NCBI RefSeq assembly: GCF_000241465.1
Contig: NZ_JH584235.1
Coordinates: 604,305 to 668,304, forward strand
Source of the DNA: Sphingomonas echinoides ATCC 14820
GTDB taxonomy: Bacteria; Pseudomonadota; Alphaproteobacteria; Sphingomonadales; Sphingomonadaceae
Length of the DNA stretch: 64,000 nucleotides
Reading direction: 5' to 3'
The notes under the pieces are model-generated. The model did no database searches, had not been told where the DNA came from, and saw nothing but the letters and a program-made list of their open reading frames with translations. How positions within the stretch are numbered: position 1 is the stretch's first letter; each line of letters begins with the position of its first letter. Below are positions 1-8,850 of this stretch, piece by piece. Made by a program: the position numbers and the translations under genes.

Positions 1-381
1 GCGGCCGGCCTCAAGATCGCCCGTCACGAACAGCCCGCCCATGTCGCGCCGGGCGAACTTATGATTGTCGGGTCGCTCCGAACGCTATTCATCAAACATG
101 GCGAACGCGCGTTGGGTCAGGCTCTGACCTTGATCGGCGAAGCCTTCCCTGACGAGGTGCTGGTGCAACCGGCGGCAATGCTCGGTGCGATTCTGGCGCT
201 GCTCGCCCACGAACGGCCAGCGATCGATCCGGATCGCCTCTTCCAGACGCTGCTGACCGGCACCACGCAACAATGGTCCGACTGGGCGAACCTGCGCATG
301 CTTTCGGGCACGCAAAGCAAGATCCTCGCGCTGCGTGCCCTGGTCCGCCAGCGCTACAGCACTTTGGCGGTGGCCGCATGA
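1..381 (+). CDS. Hypothetical protein, 5' truncated by window edge
   Basis: The reading frame is open from base 1, so the gene begins outside the window; an internal ATG at position 61 is probably not the start. The visible part is about 126 residues, mostly helical, with no motif I can assign. The stop overlaps the next gene's start as ATGA (378-381), so the two are translationally coupled. It belongs to a run of four overlapping small genes that leads to a serine recombinase, which places it as cargo at the end of an integrated element. Function unknown. Confidence 0.6.
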   Translation, partial: AAGLKIARHEQPAHVAPGELMIVGSLRTLFIKHGERALGQALTLIGEAFPDEVLVQPAAMLGAILALLAHERPAIDPDRLFQTLLTGTTQQWSDWANLRMLSGTQSKILALRALVRQRYSTLAVAA

Positions 382-869
382 GCGCCGCGTGCGGATCGTG
401 CACGCTCTGCTGCACGCTCATGCGCGTGGCGATGGAACCGCCTAAGCCCGAGCGGGTGATGTGCGCGCATTGCAGCGCTGGCGGCTGCGCGATCTACGAA
501 CAGCGACCGGAAGCCTGCAGCGGTTTCCAATGCCTGTGGCTCGGATCGCAGCGGGTTGCCCGGCTTGCGCTCCCGGCGGCAATGCGCCCGGATCGCACTG
601 GCGTTGTCATCGATTTGAACGCGGCCGGGACGGTGATCGCCCATTGCGAACGCCCAGCGTCCTGGAAGCGTGAGCCGATGCGTGCCTGGCTGCTCAAGCA
701 TGCACGCCGCACGAACGTGATCCTGGAAGTGCCGGGCGGTGCCGAACTCCTGTCAGCGAACGGGAGCACCGAGGCGCTCGCGCGTGTCGGCGTCGATCCG
801 GTGACCAATAACCGCCTGTATGTGCGGGAGTCCAGGCTGCAGGCGTATTTGGCAGGAGTGGCGGCATGA
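378..869 (+). CDS. YkgJ-type cysteine-cluster protein
   Basis: The protein has 163 residues. The N-terminus carries a cysteine cluster: CGSCTLCC at residues 5-12, then CAHCSAGGC and a further Cys before CLWL. This spacing matches the YkgJ/UPF0153 family, thought to chelate zinc or iron; no enzymatic role is established. I chose the ATG at 378 because it overlaps the preceding stop as ATGA; a longer frame from 273 would overlap the previous gene by over 100 bases. It is coupled by another ATGA to the gene at 866. YkgJ-like proteins are common passengers in alphaproteobacterial integrated elements. Confidence 0.75.
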   Translation: MSAACGSCTLCCTLMRVAMEPPKPERVMCAHCSAGGCAIYEQRPEACSGFQCLWLGSQRVARLALPAAMRPDRTGVVIDLNAAGTVIAHCERPASWKREPMRAWLLKHARRTNVILEVPGGAELLSANGSTEALARVGVDPVTNNRLYVRESRLQAYLAGVAA

Positions 870-1345
870 AGGCGGTTCTAACGAAGGCCGCCAGCATGCG
901 ACCAACCGGTATCGAGCTGATCGCGGAAATCGAGTCTGCGGCTCGGCGACGTTGCGTGACGGCGCGCGCGCTTGTCTCGCCGCTCTATCCTGACAATCCG
1001 TCCGCTGCCTTGAACACAATCAGAAAGGCGTTTCACCCGACCGAGCGAACCGTCGCGAAGGTTCGCGCCTTGATCGCAGGCGGACCAATATCCCGCGAAC
1101 CAAGCCCGGCCATATCCCCGAAGCGAACCCCTGTCACCGAAGGGCAACGGCACGCGGCTGCGCGCTCCGCCGGCGGCATGAAAGCCACTCTGGTGCAGAC
1201 CCTTGATCGGCCTCCGGCACCAAGGATGCCAACCATTCCTGGGGATCGCCGCCCGCCCGCATGGTCCCGCGAACCATGCCCCGTCTGTGCCACGCGCGGC
1301 GACCTTGGCTGCGCGCATCAACGCCCGTTTGAGGAGCGCGACTGA
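866..1345 (+). CDS. Hypothetical protein of integrated element
   Basis: This is a 159-residue protein of unknown function. The first 80 residues look helical and may be DNA-binding (ALVSPLYPDNPSAALNTIRKAF, then TERTVAKVRALI), followed by a proline- and arginine-rich low-complexity stretch. The C-terminus contains CPVCATRGDLGCAH, which could form a small zinc site. The start overlaps the previous stop (ATGA at 866-869) and the stop overlaps a following ATG (TGATG at 1343-1347), so it sits inside a coupled run upstream of the recombinase. Confidence 0.6.
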   Translation: MKAVLTKAASMRPTGIELIAEIESAARRRCVTARALVSPLYPDNPSAALNTIRKAFHPTERTVAKVRALIAGGPISREPSPAISPKRTPVTEGQRHAAARSAGGMKATLVQTLDRPPAPRMPTIPGDRRPPAWSREPCPVCATRGDLGCAHQRPFEERD

Positions 1346-1617
1346 TGCACCCCGCGATCGCCGAGCTCGTGCGCACGATTGCCCGCCAGATGGCGGAAGA
1401 GGATGGTGCGCGCGCTCGAACCTTATCCCGGAGTCGTCAATGTCCCGCCCCCGCTGCGCTATCTACGCCCGCTATTCCAGCGATCTCCAATCGGCCACCT
1501 CGGCCGAAGACCAGGTCCGCATCTGCCAGGAACGCGCCGATCGCGAAGGATGGGACGTCGTCGACGTCTATAGCGACCTCGCCATCTCGGGCACATCGAA
1601 CCGGCGGCCCGGGATGA
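1345..1617 (+). CDS. Possible small element protein overlapping recombinase
   Basis: An ATG overlaps the previous stop (TGATG), and the first 30 residues (MHPAIAELVRTIARQMAEED) look like genuine helical protein. After about residue 32 the frame runs across the recombinase gene, and the translation becomes Arg/Pro/Ser-rich, as expected of an out-of-frame shadow. Either a small gene has lost its own stop by frameshift near 1420-1440, or only the N-terminal part is meaningful. Small proteins of this type often precede recombinase genes in sphingomonad elements. Low confidence. Confidence 0.35.
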   Translation: MHPAIAELVRTIARQMAEEDGARARTLSRSRQCPAPAALSTPAIPAISNRPPRPKTRSASARNAPIAKDGTSSTSIATSPSRAHRTGGPG

Positions 1618-3074
1618 GCGAAATGCTGTCGGCCGCGGCGCGCGGCTCCTTTGAAATCGTGCTGTCGGAAGCGCTGGACCGCATCGCGCGCAACCAGGCT
1701 GACATCGCAACCATCTATCAGCAGCTCGAATTCGCGGACGTGCGCATCGAGACGCTGAGCGAAGGCGCGGTCAACGAACTGCACATCGGCCTGAAGGGCA
1801 CGATGGGCGCGCTGTTCCTGAAGGAGCTCGGCCAGAAGATCCGGCGCGGCCAGCGCGGCGCGGCCGAGCGCGGGTCGATGCCGGGCGGCTTGTGCTACGG
1901 CTATGACGTGGTGCGCGAGCTCGACGCCAAGGGCGAGCCGATCAAGGGCAAGCGCGCCGTCAATCCCGAGCAGGCCGAAGTGGTGCGGCGGATCTACCGA
2001 GAATATGCCGCAGGCCGCAGCCCCAAGGCCATCGCCAAGGATCTGAACCGCGACGGCATTCCGTCGGCGCGTGGTGGGGAATGGCGCGCCTCGGCGATCG
2101 TCGGCAACCGCGCGCGCATGATCGGCGTCCTGCACAATCCGATCTATGCCGGGCGGCTGGTCTATAATCGCGTGCGGATGGTGCGCGATCCCGAATCGCG
2201 CAAGCGCGTGTCGCGGCCGAACAAGGCGGCGGATCTGCAGCACATCGACATGCCGGATCTGCGCATCGTCAGCGACGCGGAGTGGCACGCGGTCCAGGAC
2301 GCGCGGCATGTCCGCGCGACGCAACCGCTGCCGCTGCGCCGACGGCCGCGCCATTTGGTGTCGGGCCTGGTGCGCTGCGGCCTATGCGACGCGACCATGA
2401 TCATGGTGGTTAGCGGGCGGCTCGGCTGCTCGCGGTACCGCGAGGTTGGCACCTGCGCCAACACGCGGCGGATCGTCGCGAGCGAGCTGCAGCACCGCGT
2501 CGTCGACGGGCTCAAAAAGGAGCTGCTGTCGGAAGAGGCGATGCGCCTGGTGGTGAGCGAGTATCACGCCAAGCGCAGCCAGGGTGCCGCAACATCGGCG
2601 CGTGAACGCGCCACGCTGGCGCGCCGCCTGCAGGCGGCCGAGCGCGCGATCGCAAACCTCGTCGCCGCGATTTCCGCCGGAGCGGCCGACTTCGCAGACA
2701 TTCGCGAGGCACTGGCGGCCAAGACCGCCGAACGCGACGCGGCGCGCGAAGCGCTGGACGAAGCCGCTGCGGTCAACGTGGTGACGCTGCACCCGCAAAT
2801 CGCCGAAGCGTATCGGGCCCGCATCCAGGGCCTCGCGGACAGCCTCGGTGCCGGGGATGCGAATAGCGAGGAAGTTACCGCGCAGATCCGCGATCTGATC
2901 GACGTGATCTACGCCACACCGCTCGAATCGGGCGAATGGCAAATTGAGGTGGTCAGCCGCCTTCAGTCCGTCGTCGCCTTGGCGACCGGCACTGATGGCC
3001 CAACAAGGGGGAGGTCGCGAGTGACAGCGATGGTAGCGAAGGAGGGACTTGAACCCCCGACCCCAGGATTATGA
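1440..3074 (+). CDS. Large serine recombinase (site-specific integrase)
   Basis: The protein has 544 residues and catalyses integration and excision of the element through a phosphoserine DNA intermediate. The N-terminal resolvase domain begins RCAIYARYSS, with Ser13 the likely nucleophile, and contains DRIARN and the usual Arg residues. A recombinase domain follows (about 150-290), then a zinc ribbon (CGLC near residue 315 and a second Cys pair), then a helical coiled-coil region typical of large serine integrases. I chose ATG 1440 because the conserved N-terminus begins there, with GGAG just upstream. The C-terminal residues (AKEGLEPPTPGL) are read antisense from the tRNA-Met gene, so the tRNA end is probably the attachment core. 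Confidence 0.93.
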   Translation: MSRPRCAIYARYSSDLQSATSAEDQVRICQERADREGWDVVDVYSDLAISGTSNRRPGMSEMLSAAARGSFEIVLSEALDRIARNQADIATIYQQLEFADVRIETLSEGAVNELHIGLKGTMGALFLKELGQKIRRGQRGAAERGSMPGGLCYGYDVVRELDAKGEPIKGKRAVNPEQAEVVRRIYREYAAGRSPKAIAKDLNRDGIPSARGGEWRASAIVGNRARMIGVLHNPIYAGRLVYNRVRMVRDPESRKRVSRPNKAADLQHIDMPDLRIVSDAEWHAVQDARHVRATQPLPLRRRPRHLVSGLVRCGLCDATMIMVVSGRLGCSRYREVGTCANTRRIVASELQHRVVDGLKKELLSEEAMRLVVSEYHAKRSQGAATSARERATLARRLQAAERAIANLVAAISAGAADFADIREALAAKTAERDAAREALDEAAAVNVVTLHPQIAEAYRARIQGLADSLGAGDANSEEVTAQIRDLIDVIYATPLESGEWQIEVVSRLQSVVALATGTDGPTRGRSRVTAMVAKEGLEPPTPGL

Positions 3075-3107
3075 TTCCCGTGCTCTAACCAACTGAGCTA
3101 CTTCGCC
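3031..3107 (-). tRNA. tRNA-Met (CAT)
   Basis: Read on the minus strand this is a complete 77-base cloverleaf. The acceptor stem GGCGAAG pairs with CTTCGCT, the D arm is GCTC/GAGC, the anticodon stem CGGGA/TCCTG flanks loop ATCATAA, and the T arm has GGTTCAAGTCC. CCA is encoded. The anticodon is CAT; the body resembles alphaproteobacterial elongator tRNA-Met, though a tRNA-Ile(CAU) modified by TilS cannot be excluded by eye. The recombinase stop lies inside the gene on the other strand. Confidence 0.95.
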
Positions 3108-3164
3108 ATGCGCAGGCGCTAATCACTCGCGAGGCGCGGGCTATAGGAATGCGCGGCGAAGCGG

Positions 3165-3674
3165 TCAAGCGAACATATGCCGCGAAAGCGCTTCCCACGG
3201 TCCGCCGCGATACCACCACGTCGCCAAGCCGACGATTTCGACGCGACGCGGCCGAAAATCGCGCTCCAATTCCGCCTGCAAGGCCTTTGCCGCGGGGGGT
3301 TCAACCTTGTTCTGCACCGTGACGTGCGGTCGCCAGCCCGCGCGATCCTGCGGCGTCAGCACCGCCGAAAAGGCGTCGGCCAGACAATCGCGGATATCTT
3401 CCAGCGCGGGGGACTCGATTCGGAAGGCGACGCCACCGCCCAGCGACATCAATCCAGCGACTCGCGCCTCGGGTGCGGGCACTTGCCGCGTTTCCGCCGT
3501 CAGTCGCTGCTTCAACTCCCGCTCAAGGCTTGGCGCGAGATGATGGAACATCGTCAGATGCGCCGACAACTGATTGCGTTCCGGCGGAAAGTGTCGCGTA
3601 CGCAACGCATCGAACCACGCCGCATCGCTGCGCCCGAACAGCGCGGTGACGATGATGGGCGCGGCCTCGCTCAA
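3165..3674 (-). CDS. 2'-5' RNA ligase / cyclic phosphodiesterase family protein
   Basis: The 169-residue protein has the two HxT motifs of the 2H phosphoesterase superfamily: HLTMF near residue 36 and HVTVQ near residue 117. Known relatives (ThpR/LigT) act on 2',3'-cyclic phosphates or 2'-5' RNA linkages; the substrate here is unknown. I start it at a TTG (3672-3674) that overlaps the kup stop as TTGA. The longer frame back to 3869 would be a shadow inside kup. The overlap suggests co-translation with kup. Confidence 0.8.
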   Translation of the reverse strand: MSEAAPIIVTALFGRSDAAWFDALRTRHFPPERNQLSAHLTMFHHLAPSLERELKQRLTAETRQVPAPEARVAGLMSLGGGVAFRIESPALEDIRDCLADAFSAVLTPQDRAGWRPHVTVQNKVEPPAAKALQAELERDFRPRRVEIVGLATWWYRGGPWEALSRHMFA

Positions 3675-5605
3675 ATCTCGAGCTGGCTGCCCAGTTCGAC
3701 CACGCGGTTGGTCGGCAAGCGGAAGAACTCCATCGCGCTCTCGGCGTTGCGCAACATCCAGGCGAACAGCTTTTCGCGCCAGATCATCATTCCCGGATGC
3801 GACGAGGGCAGCAGCGTCTGCCGCGCCAGGAAGAAGCTTGTGTCGATCATCCGGAAATCCGCGCCGCAACGATGCACATTGGCGAGCGCCAGCGGCACAT
3901 CAGGCTCGTCGATAAAGCCGTAGCGCAGGACCATGCGATGGAACCCAGCCCCCAGATCCTCGAGCGAGCAGCGTTCGCCCTCGGCAATATAGGGCACGTC
4001 GGCGATCTTGACGGTGAGCAGGATGATGCGCTCGTGCAGCACCTTGTTGTGCTTGAGGTTGTGCAGCAGCGCGTGCGGCACCCCCTCGGGCGAGGCGGTC
4101 ATGAACACCGCCGTCCCCGGCACGCGTGTGGCGGAGGTGGCGGCAGACTGAATGAAGATTTTGATCGGCATCGCCGATTCGCGCATCCGGTCGATCATCA
4201 ACTGCCGCCCCTTCGACCAGGTCGTCAGGATGGTGAAGATGATGAAGCCGACCAGCAGCGGGAACCAGCCACCCGACGGCACCTTGGTCAGGTTCGCGGT
4301 GAAATAGGCCCCATCGACGATGAAGAACAGCGCGAGCAACGGCACCGAACGGTAAACCGGCCAGTTCCACAGGCGGAACAGCACGATCGTCAACAGGCAG
4401 GTGTCGATCAGCATCGCGCCGGTCACCGCGATGCCATAAGCCGAGGTGAGGTTGGACGAGGTGCGGAAGAAGATGACCAGCAGGATCACCATCACGCCGA
4501 GCAGCCAGTTGACCAGCGGGATGTAGATCTGGCCCGCCGTCGCCGCGCTGGTATGTTCGATCCGCAGCCGAGGCACGAAGCCGAGCTGGATCGCCTGCTG
4601 CGTCACCGAGAAAGCGCCCGATATCACCGCCTGCGACGCGATCACGGCAGCCGCCGTCGCCAGCGCCACCAGCGGCAGCCGGAAATGCTCCGACGCCAGC
4701 AGATAAAACGGGCTTTCGAGCGCGGGCGTGCCCAGTCGCGACAAGAGCGCGCCTTGCCCCATATAATTCAGCATCAGCGCCGGCAGCACGACGAACAGCC
4801 AGGAGACGCGGATCGGGTTGCGGCCGAAATGCCCCATATCGGCGTAGAGCGCTTCCGCCCCGGTTACCGCCAGCACAACCGAGCCCAACGCCAGAAACGC
4901 GCGCGCAGGATCGAGCGCAAAGAATTCCAGCGCGTAATGCGGCGAGAACGCCCACAGGATTTGCGGGGTATGCACGATGCTGATCAGCCCGAGCGTCGCG
5001 ATCACCGCAAAATACAGCAGCATGACCGGGCCGAAGAACAAACCGACGCGCGCGGTTCCGCTGCGCTGGATCGAGAACAGGGCAATGATGATCGCCATGG
5101 CCAGCGGCAGCACCAATTTGCCGAGGCCAGGCGAGGCGATCGCGACACCTTCGACCGCCGACAGCACCGACACCGCCGGGGTGATCATCGAATCGCCGTA
5201 GAACAGCGCCGTCGCAAACACGCCGAGCAGGACGATCCCGCGTGACCAGCGCTTGTTCTTGGTGCGGCCGTTGACCAAAGCGAGCAACGCCAGGCTGCCG
5301 CCCTCGCCCTTATTGTCGGCGCGCATGATGATGGTGACATATTTGAAGGTCACCACGATCATCATCGACCAGAAGATCAGGCTGACCACACCCATGATAT
5401 GCACGGCGTCGAGCGGCAGCTTGTGATGGCCAGCAAAGGTCTCGCGGAAGGCATAGATCGGGCTGGTGCCGATATCGCCGAACACAATGCCGATCGCGCC
5501 GAGCGCGAGCTTGGCGACACCGTCTTTCCGGTGGGGATGAAGCCCGACGCCTACCGAGTCGGGTGCAGCAGGCACAGTGCCCGCGCTGGCCAGATCACTG
5601 CTCAC
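3671..5605 (-). CDS. kup: Low-affinity potassium uptake protein Kup
   Basis: The protein has 644 residues and is an inner-membrane K+/H+ symporter of the KUP/HAK/KT family. The family signature [13 protein letters not shown] lies near residues 43-55, and about twelve hydrophobic segments follow through roughly residue 460. A cytoplasmic C-terminal domain ends in [11 protein letters not shown]. The start is a GTG at 5605; its Shine-Dalgarno sequence is weak. The stop overlaps the downstream 2'-5' RNA ligase-like gene. Length and motif order are normal for the family. Confidence 0.95.
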   Translation of the reverse strand: MSSDLASAGTVPAAPDSVGVGLHPHRKDGVAKLALGAIGIVFGDIGTSPIYAFRETFAGHHKLPLDAVHIMGVVSLIFWSMMIVVTFKYVTIIMRADNKGEGGSLALLALVNGRTKNKRWSRGIVLLGVFATALFYGDSMITPAVSVLSAVEGVAIASPGLGKLVLPLAMAIIIALFSIQRSGTARVGLFFGPVMLLYFAVIATLGLISIVHTPQILWAFSPHYALEFFALDPARAFLALGSVVLAVTGAEALYADMGHFGRNPIRVSWLFVVLPALMLNYMGQGALLSRLGTPALESPFYLLASEHFRLPLVALATAAAVIASQAVISGAFSVTQQAIQLGFVPRLRIEHTSAATAGQIYIPLVNWLLGVMVILLVIFFRTSSNLTSAYGIAVTGAMLIDTCLLTIVLFRLWNWPVYRSVPLLALFFIVDGAYFTANLTKVPSGGWFPLLVGFIIFTILTTWSKGRQLMIDRMRESAMPIKIFIQSAATSATRVPGTAVFMTASPEGVPHALLHNLKHNKVLHERIILLTVKIADVPYIAEGERCSLEDLGAGFHRMVLRYGFIDEPDVPLALANVHRCGADFRMIDTSFFLARQTLLPSSHPGMMIWREKLFAWMLRNAESAMEFFRLPTNRVVELGSQLEI

Positions 5606-5739
5606 GCGAAGGCTGTTCTTGCCCGGATGTCATATTGAGAAATCATGGATGACGGCACTTGTTCAAACGCCCCGATGGTGCGGCGCAATAGCACGCGTCC
5701 CCGCCCCCCGCAACGGCGCGCGCCAAGCCCAAACGCATA

Positions 5740-6180
5740 TCATTGCTCGCTCGCCAATGTACGGATCGTGAACTGCGTCACCAGGCGATGCACACCCGGC
5801 AGGGTGGAGAGCACCTCACGGTGGATTCGCTCATAACTGTCGTCGTCGCGCACCAGGACCTTGAGCAGATAGTCCGATTCGCCACTCATCAAATGCGCCT
5901 CGCTGACCTGGGTCGTCTTGGCGAGCGCCTGTTCGAAAGACAGCATCGTCGCCTGTCGCTGGTCGGTGAGCGTCACCGATACGAACACGGTCGACGGATT
6001 GCCGCGTGCGGCGGGCGACAATCGTGCGCGATAGCCCAGGATCATACCCTGCTGTTCCAGCGCCTTGACCCGGCGATGCGCGGCCGAGGGGGAGAGGCCG
6101 ACTCTCGCGCCCAATTCTTCGCTCGTCAGGCTTGATTCCTGTCCAAGCTGCGCGACGATGTTGCGGTCGATACTGTCCAT
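5740..6180 (-). CDS. AsnC/Lrp-family transcriptional regulator
   Basis: The 146-residue protein has an N-terminal helix-turn-helix (MDSIDRNIVAQL, then SSLTSEELGARVGLSPSAAHRRV, residues 1-50) and a C-terminal ligand-binding RAM domain with GESDYLLKVLVRD. It is divergent from alanine dehydrogenase, and a strong inverted repeat lies in the shared upstream region. By family knowledge it probably senses an amino acid, likely alanine, and controls ald and itself. I chose ATG 6180 because the longer upstream extension is unlike any Lrp protein and would cover the operator. Confidence 0.92.
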   Translation of the reverse strand: MDSIDRNIVAQLGQESSLTSEELGARVGLSPSAAHRRVKALEQQGMILGYRARLSPAARGNPSTVFVSVTLTDQRQATMLSFEQALAKTTQVSEAHLMSGESDYLLKVLVRDDDSYERIHREVLSTLPGVHRLVTQFTIRTLASEQ

Positions 6181-6204
6181 CCGGGATGCTATCGCGCAAA
6201 TCGT

Positions 6205-6234
6205 CACCAAATCGCAACTGCATTGCATTTGGTG
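6205..6234. promoter_or_regulatory. Inverted-repeat operator between AsnC/Lrp gene and ald
   Basis: The left arm CACCAAATcGCAA (6205-6217) and right arm TTGCATTTGGTG (6223-6234) pair over 12 bases, with one unpaired C and a 5-base centre. The element sits 25 bases upstream of the regulator start and 73 bases upstream of ald, where an Lrp-type dimer would act on both promoters. An 8-base palindrome TTTGCAAA (6251-6258) shares its core with the arms and may be a secondary site. Confidence 0.7.
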
Positions 6235-6307
6235 CGGCCGATGCGCGATCTTTGCAAACACAGAATCGCCGCGCTCCTGTACACTGCCCGCATCAAGGAG
6301 AAGATCA

Positions 6308-7414
6308 ATGCGCGTCGGCGTTCCCAAGGAAATCAAGAATCACGAATATCGCGTCGGGCTCACCCCGCCGTCGGTCGCCGAACTCGCCGCTGCGGGCCAT
6401 CAGGTGGTCGTGCAGACGGGCGCCGGTCTCGGCATCGATTTCAGCGATGCGGACTATGTCGCGGCGGGCGCAACGATCCTGCCCGACGCCGCCAGCGTGT
6501 TCGCGCAAGCGGACATGATCGTGAAGGTCAAGGAACCGCAGGCGAGCGAGATCGCGCTGCTGGAGCCCCGCCATCTGCTCTTCACCTATCTCCACCTCGC
6601 CGCCGACAAGCCGCAGGCCGAAGGCCTGATGCGCTCCGGCGCGACGTGCATTGCGTATGAGACGGTCACCGCCAATGATCGGTCGCTTCCGCTGCTCAAG
6701 CCGATGTCCGAAGTGGCCGGCCGCATGGCGGTGCAAGTCGGCGCGCATTATCTCGAAAAGGAACAAGGCGGGCGCGGCATCCTGCTCGGCGGCGTGCCGG
6801 GTGTGGCCCCGGCCAAGGTTGCGATTCTGGGCGGCGGCGTTTCGGGCGTCAATGCCGCGCAAATGGCGGTCGGCATGCGCGCCGACGTGACCATCTATGA
6901 CATTTCAAATGCGCGGCTGGCCGAGCTCGACATGTTCTTCGGCAGCCAGATCAAGACTGCTTATGCGAGCAAGGCCGCGATCGCGGCTGCGGTCAAGAAT
7001 GCGCATCTGGTGATCGGCGCGGTGCTGGTGCCCGGGGCGGCTGCCCCCAAATTGGTGACGCGCGAGATGGTCAAGACGATGAAGCGCGGCGCGGTGCTGG
7101 TCGATATCGCGATCGATCAGGGCGGCTGTTTCGAGACCAGCCACGCGACAACGCATGAGGACCCGGTGTTCGAGGTGGACGGCGTCATTCATTATTGTGT
7201 CGCCAACATGCCCGGCGCGGTCGCACGCACCTCGGCCTTCGCGCTCAACAATGCGACGCTGCCGTTCGTGCTGAAGCTTGCGGCGCACGGCGCAGAGGCA
7301 GCGATGGCAGCCGACCCGCACCTCGCCAACGGCCTGAACGTGTCGGGCGGCAAGATCCGCCATCAGGCCGTCGCAGAGGCGCTCGCCTTGCCGTTCGAGG
7401 CGTGGGCGCACTGA
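6308..7414 (+). CDS. ald: Alanine dehydrogenase
   Basis: The 368-residue enzyme interconverts L-alanine and pyruvate plus ammonia using NAD+. It begins MRVGVPKEIKNHEYRVG, the conserved N-terminus with the substrate-binding Arg15 and neighbouring Lys. KVKEPQ and HLHLA motifs follow, and the NAD-binding Rossmann motif GGGVSGVNAAQMA lies near residues 175-187. The start at 6308 has AAGGAG about 8 bases upstream. It is divergent from an AsnC/Lrp regulator that probably controls it. Confidence 0.96.
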   Translation: MRVGVPKEIKNHEYRVGLTPPSVAELAAAGHQVVVQTGAGLGIDFSDADYVAAGATILPDAASVFAQADMIVKVKEPQASEIALLEPRHLLFTYLHLAADKPQAEGLMRSGATCIAYETVTANDRSLPLLKPMSEVAGRMAVQVGAHYLEKEQGGRGILLGGVPGVAPAKVAILGGGVSGVNAAQMAVGMRADVTIYDISNARLAELDMFFGSQIKTAYASKAAIAAAVKNAHLVIGAVLVPGAAAPKLVTREMVKTMKRGAVLVDIAIDQGGCFETSHATTHEDPVFEVDGVIHYCVANMPGAVARTSAFALNNATLPFVLKLAAHGAEAAMAADPHLANGLNVSGGKIRHQAVAEALALPFEAWAH

Positions 7415-7455
7415 GACCGCTCGCGGCGGCGGGGCAAAGCTGATATCGCGCGCGA

Positions 7456-8817
7456 GTGCGTATCCTTTTCCTCGTCGCCGCGCTGAGTCTGGCACCGCTC
7501 GGCGCGCGTGCGCAGACCGCTCCCCCTTCCCCAAGCCCTGCCGATCGGATCGCGCCAGCGGTGCCGGTGCCAGCGCTCCCGCCACCGCCCGTTGAGACCG
7601 CGAGGCTGGAAACGGAGGCGGAAGCGCTGGCTGAGGATGCCGCCGAATATGCGCGGCAGTTCGGTGTCGCTCCATCCGAAGCCCTTGCGCGCCTTACCGC
7701 GCAAAATGCCAGCGTCCCCGTAACCGACGCGATCGCCGAGCAGTATCGCGACCGGCTGGCCGGAATTGCGATCGAACACCGCCCGGCCTATCGCATCCTG
7801 GTCTCGCTAACCGGCACCGCGCCAGTTCCCACGCAAAGCATCGTCGCTGGTGGGATCACGGTGCCGATCGTCTTCCGCACGGGCGCGCGGGTCAAGCGTG
7901 ACCAGGTGATCTGGGCGATCACCAATCACCAAGCCGCCTTGCGCGCGGCGCTGCGGACACCGCCGGGCATGGGGCTCGATCCGCGCACCGGCGAACTCGC
8001 CATCCTGATCGGCAGCGCCGACGCACCCGCCGGGACCGCCGCGCTGAAGACGCGGCTGGAGGCGATTGCGCGGGTTCCAGTGCAAATCCGGGTGCTCAAC
8101 CATGTCGATGTGAATCTCGCGCCAGAGGGCGGGTCACGCGTTGAGGGCATCAGCCCGGCCGATGGCCGCCGCTACCTTTGCACCACCGGTTTCACCGTGA
8201 CCGACGGCGTGCGCTATGGCGTCACCACCGCCGCGCACTGCGTCGATGATCTGGTGTACCGCGATCCGCAGGCCGGTTCGACGCCACTGCCCTTTGTCGG
8301 CCAATGGGGCTGGGGCTATCGCGACGTGCAGATCAATGCCGCCGACACGCCACTACCCCCGACCTTTTATGCAGACACGGCGCGCACCCGCCTTCGCCCC
8401 GTTACCGCTCAGCGCAGCCGCGCCAGCACGCGAGCGGGCGACTTCGTCTGTCATCGCGGCGAACGTACCGGCTATAGCTGCGCGCTGGTCCAACTGACCG
8501 ACTTCGCTCCTGCAGGCGACCTGTGCGGCGGGGCCTGCTTGCCAACCTGGGTCACCGTCTCCGGCCCGACCTGCAAGGGTGGCGACAGCGGGTCCCCCGT
8601 GTTCAGCGGCACCACGGCGCTCGGCGTGCTGAAGGGTGCAAGCTATCGCGGCGACGGCACGTGCGTCTTCTATTTCTATATGTCGGTCGACTACCTTCCG
8701 CAGGGCTGGCAGCTGCTCCAGGTGCCGCCGCCGGTGGCGATTCCGGGTCTTGACGCTCCAGGACAGAGCCTCGGCGAACGTCCTCCCGCCCCCACGACCA
8801 TCGATGGCACGCGATGA
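7456..8817 (+). CDS. Secreted serine protease, trypsin fold (S1 family)
   Basis: The 453-residue protein has a signal peptide (residues 1-20, ending ARAQ). A long proline-rich and charged pro-region follows to about residue 225, then an S1 protease domain. Visible catalytic elements are TTAAHC with His261, a candidate Asp290 in YRD, and GGDSGSP with Ser378. Paired cysteines are consistent with export. The layout resembles alpha-lytic/streptogrisin proteases that mature by loss of a pro-region. The start is GTG 7456. The C-terminal tail past residue 420 is proline-rich. Substrate unknown. Confidence 0.85.
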   Translation: MRILFLVAALSLAPLGARAQTAPPSPSPADRIAPAVPVPALPPPPVETARLETEAEALAEDAAEYARQFGVAPSEALARLTAQNASVPVTDAIAEQYRDRLAGIAIEHRPAYRILVSLTGTAPVPTQSIVAGGITVPIVFRTGARVKRDQVIWAITNHQAALRAALRTPPGMGLDPRTGELAILIGSADAPAGTAALKTRLEAIARVPVQIRVLNHVDVNLAPEGGSRVEGISPADGRRYLCTTGFTVTDGVRYGVTTAAHCVDDLVYRDPQAGSTPLPFVGQWGWGYRDVQINAADTPLPPTFYADTARTRLRPVTAQRSRASTRAGDFVCHRGERTGYSCALVQLTDFAPAGDLCGGACLPTWVTVSGPTCKGGDSGSPVFSGTTALGVLKGASYRGDGTCVFYFYMSVDYLPQGWQLLQVPPPVAIPGLDAPGQSLGERPPAPTTIDGTR

Positions 8818-8828
8818 TTGCCATCGAT
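8800..8828. terminator. Hairpin over protease stop codon
   Basis: ATCGATGGCA (8800-8809) and TGCCATCGAT (8819-8828) form a perfect 10-base stem with a 9-base loop containing the protease TGA stop. It lies between two convergent genes. There is no T-run, so it may be an attenuating or mRNA-protecting hairpin and not a classical intrinsic terminator. Confidence 0.4.
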
Positions 8829-8850
8829 AAAGCGTAGCATTGTCGCCGTT

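Noticed and set aside
1..3107. A complete prophage
   Set aside because: Only a recombinase and small unknown genes are visible; there are no capsid, tail, terminase or lysis genes in the window.
3671..3869. An N-terminal extension of the 2'-5' RNA ligase-like protein to 3869
   Set aside because: The extra residues overlap the kup 3' end in another frame and have no family character; the TTG overlapping the kup stop fits better.
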